From: Dactylorhiza incarnata
Lineage: Eukaryota > Streptophyta > Magnoliopsida > Asparagales > Orchidaceae
Reading direction: 5' to 3'
Assembly (NCBI GenBank): GCA_033032865.1
Contig: JAWHQI010000121.1
Span: 4,836,001 to 4,900,000 of the forward strand
DNA: 64,000 bases
The notes under the pieces were generated by a model that ran no database searches, had not been told where the DNA came from, and saw nothing but the letters and a program-made list of their open reading frames with translations. A program made the position numbers and the translations under genes. Shown piece after piece: positions 20,549 through 32,410 of this stretch (positions are counted from its first letter, which is position 1; the number at the start of each line of letters is the position of its first letter).

Positions 20549-23264
20549 GTGACGATATCACGTGTCCTCGGATGCGGCGACGGTTGCATCAACCTCCTAG
20601 ACACCATGTCAAGTGCCCAGATCTTTTCCAAGATGGACCTACGGAGCGGGTACCACCAGATCAGAGTCAGTGATGGTAATGAATGGAAAACCGCATTTAA
20701 GGCGAATGACGTATTATATGAGTGGTTGGTTATGCCATTTGGGCTATCCAATGCCCCTAGTACATTCATGCGCGTGATGACACTGATTTATCGTCCGTAT
20801 ATGGGCAAGTTCCCCGTAGTCTATTTTGACGATATTCTAGTTTATAGTCATTCATGAGGAGCACCTCACACATCTACGATTGCTCTTCGACACTCTCCGA
20901 AAGGAGCACTTTTATATCAAGCTGAAGAAGTGCACCTTCCTGTCCGAGTATGCACACTTTTTAGGGTTTATCATCTCTGCCTCAGGCGTGTCCGTAGATC
21001 CTGATAAAGTCAAGTCCATTCGAGACTGGCCAATCCCCACTAATATACATGAAGCTCGAAGCTTTCATGGGTTGGTCATGTTTTATAGATGCTTTGTCCG
21101 AGGATTCAACACCATCATGTCCCCTTACACCAGCTGCCTTCGTAAGGGAGATTTTCAGTGGACACACGCCGCCACTTTCGAGGACATTAAGGCAAAATTG
21201 ACCACGACCCCGGTTCTCCGATTACCTGATTTCAACCGAGCATTCGAGGTAGCTTGTGATGCTTCCATCGTAAGCATCGTAAGCATGGGAGGAGTATTCA
21301 GTAAGGAGGGTCACCCGGTTTCTTATTTTATTGTGAAATTGAACGAAGCCCGACAGAGATATTCCAACTACGTCCGGGAGTTCTAGGCGATTGTACAGTC
21401 ACTGAGATATTGGAGACACTACCTCCTTCCTCGTGAGCTTGTATTATACTCGGATCACCAGGCCTTACGTTATTTGGACTCCCAAAAGAAATTGAGTCAC
21501 AGCCAAGCCAAATGGATATAATATATGCAGGATTCCATTACGTTCTTAAAGACCGAGCTGGTGTTGAGAACAAACCAGCAGACGCGCTCAGTTACCGAAT
21601 GTGCCTACTTTACACCCTTACCACTGAGATCACGAGATTCGAGCATTTGGTCACGGAGTATTCGACATGTCCAGACTTTGCGAATATATACTCAACACTA
21701 TCTCAGGACCAGCCTGAGGTCATCTTTGACTACTCGATCACCGACGATTATTTATTTCGCGACACACTCCTATGCATTCCCCGGACATCCCCTCGAGATC
21801 ATCTAGTTTGGGAGATGCATGCCGGTTGGGCAGCTGGTCACTTTGGTAGAGATAAAACTGCCGTTCTTGTAGAGGACCGTTTCTATTGGCCCATACTCAA
21901 AAGGGGCGTTGCTCGAGTCGTTCGCCATTGCCACACTGCCAAACGACTAAAGGGTCGTGACATAACACTGGTCTATATACACCACTTTCGGTACCACACC
22001 AACCTTTGGTGGACATTAGTATGGACTTTGTGCTCGGGGTACTTCGCACCTTGCGCAAACATGGCTCTATTCTTGTCGTAGTCGATCGATTTGTTAAAAT
22101 GGCTCACTTAATCACATGCAATAGGACTGCCGATGCGTCTCACGTCTCAGAATCAATATTCATTCGACACATCTATAGACTTCCGATCGAGATGTCCGAT
22201 TCATGAGCTATTTCTGGAAAACCCTATGGAAGAAGATTGACACTACACTGCAATTCTCATTTCAGACTGAGGTAGTAAACAAGAGTTTAGAAAATCTTTT
22301 GCGATGCCTTGTTGGTGACCACACCACCTCTTGGGATTCTCTGTTACCCATGACCGAGTTTGCATTTAATAGTTCGGTGAATAGGATGATAGGGTTGAGT
22401 CCATATCAGGTAGTCTTAAGTTATGAGCCTAGGAAGCCCATAGATCCCATTCACTTCCTGTAGAATCATGTCCTAGCGAGTCAGTTGAGTCTTTTGGTAG
22501 GCACATATATAGCATGCATGAGTCTGTCCGGCGAAGGATTTGTTGCAATAATGATCTTTATAAATCATATGCTGATAGCCACAGGAGAATGCAAATATTT
22601 ATGGAGAACGAGTGATGGTTCGTATACGCGCTGAGAGGTTCCCAAAGGGAACTGCTCGAAAATTAAATTCTAAGCGAATGTGTCCTTACACTGTGCTTAA
22701 AAGAATTGGAACGAATGCTTATAAGTTGGATATCCCGGCGTATGAGAATTTCACATGTATTCAACATTGAAGATCTGCACCATTCTTTGAGCCGCATGAG
22801 TACATGTTCCATTCACCTTCTACCACCACATCTCATCAGCCTCCATTTTCGTCCACCACTCCACCTCAGTCACTGTTGCCACCGGTTTCCCCTTCTGCTC
22901 CAGCACGTCATCCGCAACATTCGTCTACCACCCAGCTTCCGACTCAGCTTGAGTCCTCGACACCGATTGATTCTACGACTTCTCATGTTTCTGTACCACA
23001 TTCCTCGCTACCAGTTCCACCGTCTTCAGTCGCCGTTCGTTTGACGTCATCGCAGAGATTGTGTCCCATGAGCTTGTACCCGCGCCAGAAAGAAACCAAC
23101 ACTTAGTCCATTGGCAGGACCACCCTTTTACTGATGATACATGGATTTCAGCAGCAGAGTTTGAGAGACACGTCCCCGCACTACGACGACCCTATGATCA
23201 TCTTCATTCTACGAAGATGAATCATTCTGTGATGGTGGGAGTTGATGGGGGGCAGCTCGCTTGA
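20549..23264 (+). pseudogene. Chromovirus (Ty3/gypsy) pol, 5'-truncated and broken
   Basis: RT begins abruptly at about 20615 ([32 protein letters not shown], catalytic YFDDILVYS). The RT thumb and RNase H follow at 20880-21386 (KFYWTHA-type segment, LPDFNRAFEVACDAS, NEARQRYSNYVREF). Next come the linker and zinc-binding part at 21512-21980 (GVENKPADALS, FYWPILKRGVARVVRHC), then integrase pieces at 22006-22206 and 22203-22463 (TEVVNKSLENLLRC, PMTEFAFNSS), the C-terminal domain (about 22620-22790) and a chromodomain-like end (LVHWQDHPFTDDTWISAAEF, 23112-23190). Stops or frameshifts lie at about 20858, 21386, 21510, 22000, 22081, 22206 and 22463. No gag or 5' LTR is attached. Confidence 0.8.
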
Positions 23265-24180
23265 CCCGTTCGGGTCTACTCATGACGAACTCGGGCACAA
23301 TAACGATCGGGACCGCTCATCTTGAGCGGGTCGCCGTTCGTAGCATTAGTTGTTCTTTTCATTTTTTTTATTTCGAGTTGTGTTTTTGTTTATTTTGGGA
23401 TCGCAACGATCGACAAATCATAGCCGTTCGGTGTCTCCTCTAGTGTCTATAAATTGAGGGTGAGGGTTCTCTTTTGGGGGATTGAAGAATTGAGTGTTGC
23501 AGCCAATCCTTTGGTCATATTCGGTATAGAAGCCGACCCCCTGGATGTGAAGCCTGTGATTTCTCCTTCCCATTGTTGTGAGCCACCATTTCTTTCTCCC
23601 ACCTCCACAGCGGACCACCCCATCCCATACTCCCCTTCACAAACAGCCGTCCTACTCCATTTTGCTCCCCCAACCCATTGCCGACCTCTCACACTCCAAC
23701 CCAACCCCTTCACACAGTAGCCGGCCTCCTCTCCCACCTTCCCATCCCTCTACCGACCACCCATCTCCCTCACTCTTGTCGTTGATCCACTTCCTCAACA
23801 TCCCCTCCCACTAAGTTCCCAAAACCTTGCCTTCCACTCCCACAAATTCCCTATAGTTCGTCTCCGGCGATCAATAGAATCATTCTCCCCCCGGTGATTC
23901 CCCGCCATCCCCTTACCAATTCCACAAATTTTAAATTTTCCGGCGATCGCCGGAAAACGTCTCCGTCCACCACCACTACCGTCTGCGGCGACCCTCGCCG
24001 GAAACCACCTCATTCATTTGATTTCGCGCACTCTCGCGCTTGTGCTCTTTCGTTTCCATTTTTAAATGCTTTATTTTCCGGTGTCAAATTAACGAAAGTA
24101 ATTTTAAAATACGCTATCGTAAGTTAATCTTTGTTGGAAATTGCGTTTGCATCTAGCCATATAGCTCCTTAGGGCCTTAC
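23265..24180 (+). other. 3' region and probable LTR after the chromovirus pol
   Basis: No gene. A TATA-like CTATAAATTGAGGG lies at about 23446 followed by a CT-rich leader, as in an LTR. 23900-24010 is rich in CGCCGG motifs. A matching 5' LTR is not in the window, so the LTR call stays tentative. Confidence 0.35.
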
Positions 24181-24413
24181 TGATGCAGGACGGGCGTCAC
24201 ACTCGCCTGCCACCCTGCAGCCTGGCGTCGCACCAGCCCAGAGGGCCTATCTTGGCATCGCACCAAGGCGTCTTTAGTCAGGTCCGCGACCCGTACACTC
24301 CAACCCATCCCCGACCCCACCACAGGGCCGATAGGTTGTTGAGGTCGGGTCTCGATCCCCCGACCTCCTTGATAAAGAGCTCTCAGGCAAGCTCTCATCA
24401 CCAACTGAGTCGC
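24181..24413 (-). mobile_element. SINE copy 1
   Basis: Full-length unit on the minus strand, head at 24413, tail TGATGCAGG at 24181. It is separated from copy 2 by a few bases. Confidence 0.75.
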
Positions 24414-24559
24414 AAATTAGTTGGTGATGATAGCTTGCCTGAGAGCTCTTTATCAAGGAGGTCGGGGGATCGAGCCCTGACCTCAACAAGCTATCGGCCC
24501 TGTGGTGGGGCCGGGGATGGGTTGGGGTGTACGGGCCGCGGACCTGCCGTCCTGCATCA
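24414..24559 (+). mobile_element. SINE copy 2, internally shortened
   Basis: Plus-strand unit, head to head with copy 1. About 85 bases are missing: the sequence passes from GCGGACCTG directly to CCGTCCTGCATCA. Confidence 0.75.
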
Positions 24560-24571
24560 TAAAAGTGATTA

Positions 24572-24803
24572 TGATGCAGGACAGGCTTCACACCCGCCTG
24601 CCACCCTGCAGTCTGGAGTCGCACCAGCCTGGGGGCCCACCTTGGCATCGCACCAAGACGTCTTTAATCAGGTCCGCGGCCCATACACCCCAATCCATCC
24701 CCTGCCCCACCACAGGGACGATAGGTTGTTGAGGTAGGGGCTCGATCCCCCGACCTCCTTGATAAAGATCTCTCAGGCAAGCTCTCATCGCCAACTGAGT
24801 CGC
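24572..24803 (-). mobile_element. SINE copy 3
   Basis: Full-length minus-strand unit. The 12-bp spacer to copy 2 (TAAAAGTGATTA) may be a target-site remnant. Confidence 0.75.
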
Positions 24804-24810
24804 GCTTTTA

Positions 24811-25043
24811 TGATGCAGGATGGGCGTCACACCCGCCTGCCACCCTGCAGCCTGGCGTCGCACCAGCCCAGGGGGCCCACCTTGGCATCGCACCAAGGCG
24901 TCTTTAATCAGGTCCGCGGCCCGTACACCCCAACCCATCCCCGGCCCCACCACAACGCCTATAGATTGTTGAGGTCGGGGCTCGATCCCCCGACCTCCTT
25001 GATAAAGAGCTCTCAGGTAAGCTCTCATCACCAACTGATCCAC
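24811..25043 (-). mobile_element. SINE copy 4
   Basis: Full-length minus-strand unit, seven bases from copy 3 and in the same orientation, so copies 3 and 4 are a tandem pair. Confidence 0.75.
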
Positions 25044-25268
25044 GACTCAGTTGGTGATGAGAGCTTGCCTGAGAGCTCTTTATCAAGGAGGTCGGGGGAT
25101 CGAGCCACGACCTCAACAACCTATCAACCATGTGGTGGGGATGGGTTGGTGTGTACGGGCCGCGGACCTGATTAAAGACGCCTTGGTGCGATGCCAAGGT
25201 GGGCCCCCTGGGCTGTTGCGACGCCAGGCTGCAGGGTGGCAGGCGGGTGTGACGCCCGTCCTGCATCA
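25044..25268 (+). mobile_element. SINE copy 5
   Basis: Nearly full-length plus-strand unit, head to head with copy 4, with near-perfect complementarity over its whole length. Confidence 0.75.
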
Positions 25269-25732
25269 CTTACCCTGTGTTAACTATGCTCAAATTATAG
25301 CACCTGAGGAATCTTCAGCCTAAAATAGTGATGTCTGTATTAGTGCACAAATGAATTCCATAAACTCAAAGATTTACTAATTTTTTTTACAATTCTAATT
25401 ACGTTATTTAAATTTCTTTCTGTTTCCCTTTTTTGCTTTAGTTGGTAGAGATGCCAAATTTGCTCTCCCCTAGCTCTCTACGTGGCTGACTATTATAAAT
25501 ATTTATGACTATTTGTAGCTTTCCTTGCTTTGAACGGCAGAGCTGCCACCAGGATGCTTTATTCATTTCATTAAAAAAAATTGATTACTTGAAATTTTAA
25601 ACGCCTGTTTTACAAGTTTTATAGTGCAGATAATATATATAATATTGCAACTGTGCCTCTTCTAGCTTACTTTCTATGATGCCACCATATTTCTTATCCA
25701 TGTTTATTTTGTTATGTTAATTTCAAATACAG
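25269..25732. other. AT-rich DNA before the first visible exon
   Basis: No ORF or repeat family recognised. It ends in the acceptor AATTTCAAATACAG at 25719-25732. It is presumably the last part of an intron of the REB1-like gene. The gene's N-terminal exons were not found in the window. Confidence 0.4.
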
Positions 25733-25844
25733 TTAGTGCTTTGCCTTGGAGGCCACGCAGTACTACATATCTTCGAGCACATTCTATATTTGAAAAGCTT
25801 GATGTGAGCAAATAGGAGCCTGAACAGTGCGAGCTTCTCAAGAG
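25733..25844 (+). pseudogene. REB1-like gene, exon a
   Basis: Acceptor AAATACAG, donor AGAG|GTTGTC. Encodes SALPWRPRSTTYLRAHSIF and the start of a SANT repeat. The expected Trp after SK is TAG at 25813-25815. The exon ends in phase 2 (AG), completed to AGA by the next exon. Confidence 0.75.
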
Positions 25845-25916
25845 GTTGTCTGAAGTTTATTTTTGTTCTTTTATGTTTTTGTTGATGATTTTTTTATTGA
25901 TCCTAGCCACATACTC

Positions 25917-26102
25917 GAAGGGGAGCCTTGGCACACCGGTTGGGGTGTTGCCGTGTGACCTTGAGGTCATGGGTTCGAGTCTTGGAAGTTGCCTCTTGCA
26001 AAAATGCAGGGTAAGGTTTGCCTACATTTCATCCTTGTGGTGGGACCTTTCCCCACACCCTCGCTGCCCGGGGATGCTTTGTGCATCGGGCTGCCTTTTT
26101 TT
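25917..26102 (+). mobile_element. Au-type SINE with 17-bp target duplication
   Basis: The body from GGGAGCCTTGGC to GGGCTGCCTTTTTTT matches the Au SINE of plants as I know it. It has Pol III box A TGGCACACCGG (25929-25939) and box B GGTTCGAGTC (25972-25981). It is followed by CTTGCAAAAATGCAGGGTAAG and a GTGGTGGGACC-like middle, and ends in a T run. ATCCTAGCCACATACTC is repeated exactly on both sides (25900-25916 and 26103-26119). It lies in intron 1 of the REB1-like gene. Confidence 0.92.
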
Positions 26103-26119
26103 ATCCTAGCCACATACTC

Positions 26120-29100
26120 ATGTGATCTGGACATGATGCTTTCTTTAGGATTCTTGTTCCATGAAATTAGAATTTAGGAAGATGGTGTCTTTCTCATCCT
26201 AGTTGAAAATTTTCCAAACAAATGATTGCCATAAATATATGAGAATCTTGAATACATTTAAAACTTGTTTGATTAAGATTGCTCAACTAATGAATTGGAA
26301 ATTAAATTGTATGCATTAAAAACTTTTTCCAGTACGAAAAATAAAATATAAATTGTAAGAGTTAGATTTTGTTCATCTTCATCATTAGTCTCATCATAAT
26401 TATTTTAGATTAGCTTAGCTCTAAGAGTCATTAGTTTCGATTAGAACGCCATTTAGGTGCTAAATCTACTGCACATTCTTTTACTCAACTTCAATTCACG
26501 TTTCGCATCTTCATCATTAGAACGCCATTTTAGTCTTCTAACTTTATAACTTTTTTGTATCTTAGTTTTGCATTTCTACTCTCTATTGCACTGACCTCAA
26601 CCCATCAGCCCGCTTCCTCTTCAACAACCCCAAGTCGAAGACTTCTTCTCCAATTCAATCAACCCCACCATCGGCCTCCATTTTCCCCACATACCTCCTC
26701 CTTTGCAGTTAACCTATTGCAACCTGCGTGGAATCATATTACCATATTATTTTACTTGCGCATTTTAGTTCGCATTTTTTTCAGATTGTCACTCACATTT
26801 ATTTGATGTTTGCATGATTTTATTATGTTTTCTCTTATCATTCACGCATACTGTACGTGTTGTACCTTTTTTTTAATTTATTAGTGTGACTGACCAGTAA
26901 GCCCTTGAATGACATGACCTTTCAAATTAAAGCGTATTGGCAATTATTGCAAACAAATTCCAATATTTAAAATTAAGTATTTTACTATAAATTTAATAAC
27001 TTTGAAATTAGAATTAAATTAAGTATTATTTACTTAATTTCAAAATTATTTATCTATGGAGAATACTAAGATGATAAGTGAATCTCCCTTGATCCTTGAC
27101 TTCATCCCAAGTTAACCACATTAAAATTTTCACCTTTAAAATGCCCCTTCATTCGAAGAAGAGAGCGAAGGAACGATCATAAAATCGTTTGTCTGTTTCG
27201 TTGTACCTTCAAGGTAGCTGAATGCCATCGTGATACCTAGCCCTCTGCAGCCTCTCGATGTAGTCCCAACAGTGCCTACCACTGGAACCCTCCCCGATGT
27301 CCAACCATCCCACCTCCATCTTCCTCCACCCTTCAGCCTGCCGATGAACCCTTGTTAAGATTAGACGACTTTCGAAGCCTCCACCATTTGCCAGCCACAT
27401 TTTATCTCTTGCAGGTGTATCATAGGCCACGCCACAGGAGACCCTACTAGCGCTGATTACACCCCCTCCCCCCAACCACACTCAAACACTCCACTACCTA
27501 ATTTACTTCCTTCTCTAACCTTCATCACTCCCAACCAAATTGACAAGAATTTTGATCCTTTGCTGCACCTATTTATGCGAGTTTATTTGTTCTTGAAATT
27601 CAGGGCTTGCCTAATTGTCATTGGTCCTGTTTGTCTTACTATTTGCTATTTCTCTAAGTATGGAAGAATCTGTTGTGTTATTGTTGTTTGATTGCGAAGG
27701 CATGTGTGTAGTCTTACCAAACCCTAAATTAATAGTTTCATTGTACTCATCCCTACTAAATGAATTGTGCTACTTAATTTTAGTTTTGGTCATAAGAATA
27801 CTTAATATGGAAATAGTAATTCCGGGTTACATCACAACCGCAACCCCGCGTTACAAAGAATCTGATGCATCATGTGGAGCATTGACATGAAAATGACATC
27901 TATCTTTATCTTTTTGCATTTCTATATATGTTGTAATGCTACTTCTTTTCAGATGTATTTATGTGAACGCTTAATGCACATTGTCATACATTATTTTAAC
28001 TTGGTTTGACCCACTAACAAGGTCATGAATAAGATGGTCGGTCAAGGAAGGCTTTAGGGGCAAGCAATCAAGCTAAAAAAACTTTGCAGATAAATTAGTT
28101 TTAAAAATATAATTGCCAAATTAATCCAATTTATTTTGGGAAAATAAATTTTTTAAATTTATATCAATTTTAAGTTCAGTCAGTATTTTTGGCCCGAACC
28201 TTTAAAATCGTTTCCGCCAATATTTTCAGCCTTGACTCTTGATTCATTCTTAAGACTCTTCTCACCATGAAATTTATTGAAGAAGGAATATAAACCCTAG
28301 CTATCCTATAAAATCAGGTCCTTTTCAATGGAAAAGCAGAAATGAAGTCTTTGCAATAAACTAAGAAACATAACTCCTCCTGTTTCTCGATATCCTAGCT
28401 AAACATCTGCCCCTTCTCCCAATTCCGCCTCCCATCTTTCACTCCGACCTCGTCGAGCCACGACTCCACCACCGGATGTTCACCTGGACCCCGACAACCA
28501 TGCCTCCAAACTTTGCAGTGAGTTTGACCTCTCCTCGACGTTCCATCGACGGCTTTGACGAAACCGTAGGATCTCGTGACGTTTTCTTGTCAATTTCTTT
28601 CACTTCCAGTCACGGCCAGAGGCCATTCAACCTCGTCTTAATTACATATTTAAGTTCTAAATTATCTCATTATTGTTCTTTGCTATTTACTTGGGTGAAA
28701 ACACATGTTATTAGGGACCTCAATTCGTAATCATTTACCTAACTATTATTCTATTTGAAAGGGTGTATTCACCATGTGTTTAATCAAAGTAATCTCGCTT
28801 TAATTATAACTTAATCATGTTTGCTTACCCTAAAGCCCAATATGGATTGTGCATGTTTGTAAATTCCCTTTATAATTTCAGGATTATTGCAAGCGTATGT
28901 TGGACTATTGCATGAGCATCACAGTCATCTAGGTCTCCCCATATACTACACGTGCATTCAATCACTAGAGTTCCTTTAGTGCATAATTACTCCACTACCT
29001 CTACTTTATCCTACGTCAACCACCAAAAGGGGATGTTGTTGGTGTCATACTATAACATCATGTATGCTCAAAAATCAGTTAGACATGATCCTAGATGTTT

Positions 29101-29312
29101 CCATCACTTCAGAGAACGATAAAATGATATTAATTAAAACTACAAGTTGTTATCATCATTTTGATTCGTTATCTAGTTTGACTGAAACATTTATTCCTTT
29201 TGACTTATTGCAACTTAGTTGACTTTGTTTCTATCATGATCTTAATGGTTAAATATTACTTTTATCTCTCCTCTTATTACTTGTTTATGGCTGAGCTTGT
29301 TTTCCTGTATAG
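26120..29312. other. Remainder of intron 1 of the REB1-like gene
   Basis: AT-rich DNA with no supported gene. Small CT-rich islands at about 26540-26720, 27200-27530 and 28380-28600 contain short ORFs rich in Ser/Pro that look like decayed retroelement leader sequence. A TTCATCATTAG...CGCCATTT segment occurs twice near 26375-26530. I could not assign a family. Confidence 0.4.
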
Positions 29313-29425
29313 ATGCTATGCTCAACATGGACCAGATTAGAAGAAAATTGCTCAAATATTTGGATTAAGTAGACATCAGGTAAAAGATGCTTATCGCAGG
29401 TTAAAAGCGGAAAACCTAATAAGAG
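29313..29425 (+). pseudogene. REB1-like gene, exon b
   Basis: Acceptor TTTCCTGTATAG, donor AGAG|GTATGC. Encodes CYAQHGPD, a TAG (29338-29340) where SANT domains have Trp, then KKIAQIFGLSRHQVKDAYRR. Phase 2 in, phase 1 out. Confidence 0.8.
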
Positions 29426-29634
29426 GTATGCTAGCTTGTTTAATTTTAATATATTTCAGTATATCGTCCCAATTTCTTCAAAATACGTGAGTTTTGCGAA
29501 CTTCAGTTCACAGATTCTATGCACAACTTCATAATTCTGTAACCATGCAATTCCATGACAATGTATTATCCCCACATTCATTATTGTTGTACATGTTACA
29601 GTTCATCGTGATAAGCCTCTCAACATAACCTACC
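29426..29634. other. Start of intron 2 of the REB1-like gene
   Basis: Unique AT-rich DNA after the donor GTATGC; no feature seen. Confidence 0.4.
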
Positions 29635-30568
29635 TTGCACGGATACTTAAAAATGCTTTGCGTATCGGCTCGGACGCGTATCGGATACGGGAAACGCCCG
29701 GAAACGCGTTTCCGAAACTCTAGGAAACGCAATTTTAATTATTAAAAAAAATTAAATCGGAATCGCGTATCCCGTGCGGTATCCCGCCTCTTAAGTCACA
29801 ACTTATCTTCTTTTTTGGTTCACGCTATTCTCGCTCCCTACTCCGTGCGCCGCCGTCGATCCCGCTCCCTGCTCCCTGCGCCGTCGTCGATTTCACTCCT
29901 TGCGTCGCTCTCGATCCTGATCCTGCTCTCGATCCCGACCCTGCTCGTAAGGTTCTTCTTCTAATTTGTGCATCTGAGATACTATTTCTTTATTTGTGCA
30001 ACTCAATTTTTATATATCTCTAATTTCCAGAGAGGCCCCAACTGGAGATGTATTTTTTGTCATTGAAACTAGAGCTAGCAAAGAGATTACTGAAATGAAT
30101 TGCTAAATCACTTTTTTTATTAGCACTAACTAGAACTTTAGTTGTTTATTACTTTTACTCTTATCTTTGTACTTCTCACATAGTTTCTTTTTTCCCTTTG
30201 TTTGTTAGAAAATCCATTGATGTAATGATGAGGCCATGTGATATATTGTTTTTTATGACGCTTCTTTCCTTAAAACTTCTCTATATTTGTATAGCATTAT
30301 ATGAAATGTTATTTTTTATGATGGTCATCATTACATATTATGTGAAGAGTTTGTTTATGTAAAGAGTTTGATGGTCAAGATTACATCTTATTGAATGTAG
30401 TGATTGAGATGGTATCTTAGTTTGTTAGTTGTATTTTTTTTATATTGATTAATACTTATATTAAAAAATTAAAAAAAAAATTAAAAATGTTTCCCGTATC
30501 CGTATTTTTTTAAAAATCACGTTTCCCGTATCCGTTTCGTATCGTCTCCCGTTTCCGTCCCCGTACAA
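29635..30568. mobile_element. Non-autonomous DNA element with imperfect inverted ends and GTATCC subterminal repeats
   Basis: The left end TTGCACGGATAC and the inverse of the right end TTGTACGGGGAC match imperfectly. GGATACGGGAAACG-type motifs repeat on the left (29680-29780) and in inverse on the right (TTTCCCGTATCCG, 30490-30560). The centre is AT-rich with no ORF. Clustered subterminal repeats resemble hAT-type elements, but I could not find a clean target duplication. Confidence 0.5.
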
Positions 30569-32091
30569 CGTAGAGCATAACAAAATCATTGCAAAATAAC
30601 CATGCAAAATTGATTTTCTTGGAGCACATCTTTTTTGTGACCCAGGAATCCTAATTACAATATGTTCAACTATAATGATCCCATACATACAAACAACATT
30701 GTATATGCACTTAGGTTTCAAGAATTTGTGTATGCATTGTGATTCTATATATGTTCAATAAAAAGACCTAATCATGTATAATCGTCCCTACCTGAAGTTT
30801 GGAAGAAAGCATTGTCTATATGATATGATCAGGGCAGGTTTTGTACAGGTCTTTGCATTCGATTATGAAAATTCTGACATAATTAAATATTTTTTAAAAT
30901 CAGGTATTACTCAAAAGTGACATCATTGCAACAATAAAATCATCATGAATTTGACATAACAACAAACTTGATTTTTCTATTACATGAGAGTCTGTGTAAT
31001 CATGATTTGTGAGATTTTAATGAAATTTCATAGAGGCATTGACTTTTAAAGATTCATGATGTAATTGAAAGTATCACATTGAACATGCTTAGCATGAAAC
31101 CTGCTCATAATTATAAGAGAATTGGCTAGTTACAAGTGAAATTCACGTTTTCTTGTAAAGATGGGTTACAAAGGGGTGTGCACTATAGAAACAAAAGAAT
31201 TATTATTATGGGGGCAAAAATTCTCTAGTCCCACTCTTCACGCTAAAAGAGAGAAAATTGGGTACTGCAAGTTGACTATTACTCTGGGCCATGAATAGTC
31301 GGTGCAAAAGATTCAGAGACAGTGTGACAAGGCTTCACACAATACGAACCTTTAACCAGGCGTGGTCTTATTGATTAAAAGTTCGGTTCAAGTTCAGCTC
31401 GTGAACACTGTGTTCAGGGGAGCGAGTGCTATGCGAGTTTGGGGGATCAGACGCAAGTTTCCCCCAAGTTACTGTTAAGACCCTATGTATACTAGTTGAG
31501 GTCCTACCCGCAATCAATTACATAAAAAAGAGATTTCCCGAGCGGTCATTTAAAGAAAGTAAGCCTAGTAAATACAAGTATGCCTTATGCCTTAGGACGA
31601 TGGCTAGTAAGACATAATATCTGCGAGAACGAAGAGAGATCCCGTGAGAGCAATATAGTGTATGCGAACATGATGCAGATTTGGCGAAAACCATAATATT
31701 CCAAGGTCAGCAAAGCTTTGAGGCATTGCGAGTGCTTGCGGAAGTCTGCAACTCTGACTTGCTTAGAGGAGGTGTCGTGAATGTTCAGGGTGTCAAAGAG
31801 TATTACTTTACAACCATAGAGTAGATGATTAAGATTAACCTCAAGTTTGAATCTAATTCCATATCCATCGTGTACATGCACACAAGAAAACCAAAAGTAA
31901 AAGAACTCCAATTTAGAAGGTGTGAGAAATTACCTTTACACTATCAGGTTAGAAAACACACACACTAAATCAAGCAATCCAAATATAAAAATCGAATTCG
32001 ATGTTGAAGCAATCTCCTCAACCTCTACAACGTCAGACACAAAGAACAAGAGAATGAGTGAATCAATGGAGGAATGTGGAACTAGGTAAGA
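30569..32091. other. Intron 2 DNA between the inverted-repeat element and the copia element
   Basis: No gene recognised. 31300-31620 has a more mixed composition and 31920-32091 looks like LTR or leader DNA, but no partner was found. Confidence 0.35.
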
Positions 32092-32096
32092 GATAG

Positions 32097-32398
32097 TGTT
32101 AAAGCTCAAGATAAAGTGTTGATAAGGACGAGCAGTTACTCTTGGTGTAATCGCCCGATGTTGATGGTCTGTACTACTGAATATTGGAGTCCGGGCAGTT
32201 ACTCATTGTGTAACCTCCCTAGCCTGTTGTATAGTTGTAGTCTGGTCGGTTACTCATGTATAGCCCTATTTATGTTTGTAGTCCCACATCGTCAGTTGCA
32301 AATTCTCTCTCCTCCTCTATTCTATATAAAGAGTGGCACCCCGTGTAATATTTAATTTTTTTGGAAATAAACAATATATTTATTTTCAATTTCTCATA
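32097..32398 (+). repeat. 5' LTR of copia element 3
   Basis: TATATAAAG-like TATA near 32323 and AATAAACAAT near the end as a poly-A region. GCGGTTAC/GTAACCGC-like motifs recur in U3. Confidence 0.88.
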
Positions 32399-32410
32399 TG
32401 GTATCAGAGC
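32399..32410 (+). other. Primer binding site (tRNA-iMet type)
   Basis: TGGTATCAGAGC directly follows the 5' LTR and is the classical complement of plant initiator Met tRNA used by copia elements. Confidence 0.9.

Larger units (their letters stand above)
24181..25268. repeat. Array of five copies of a tRNA-headed SINE in mixed orientation
   Basis: Five copies of one unit (up to about 235 bp) lie back to back: three on the minus strand and two on the plus strand. Read on its own strand each unit starts GACTCAGTTGGTGATGAGAGC-like (tRNA D-arm, Pol III box A) and has GGGATCGAGCCC-like (box B) about 45 bases on. It continues with a GC-rich body and ends ...CCGTCCTGCATCA without a poly-A tail. Copies 1-2 and 4-5 meet head to head and form long foldbacks. 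Each copy is listed separately. Confidence 0.85.

Noticed and set aside
24181..25268. Possible functional tRNA genes in the SINE array
   Set aside because: The D-arm and T-arm boxes are present, but no acceptor-stem pairing or full cloverleaf could be folded by eye, and the units continue 150 bases beyond.
24183..25323. Several 80-180 codon ORFs on both strands of the SINE array
   Set aside because: They are repeated translations of the same SINE unit and carry no independent coding evidence.
25845..25850. Alternative donor GTGAGC at about 25804 in exon a
   Set aside because: It would remove the TAG but puts exon b out of frame with immediate stops.
26555..26806. Small secreted-protein-like ORF with hydrophobic start
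   Set aside because: Single unsupported frame inside an intron, CT-rich low complexity, no homologue recognised.
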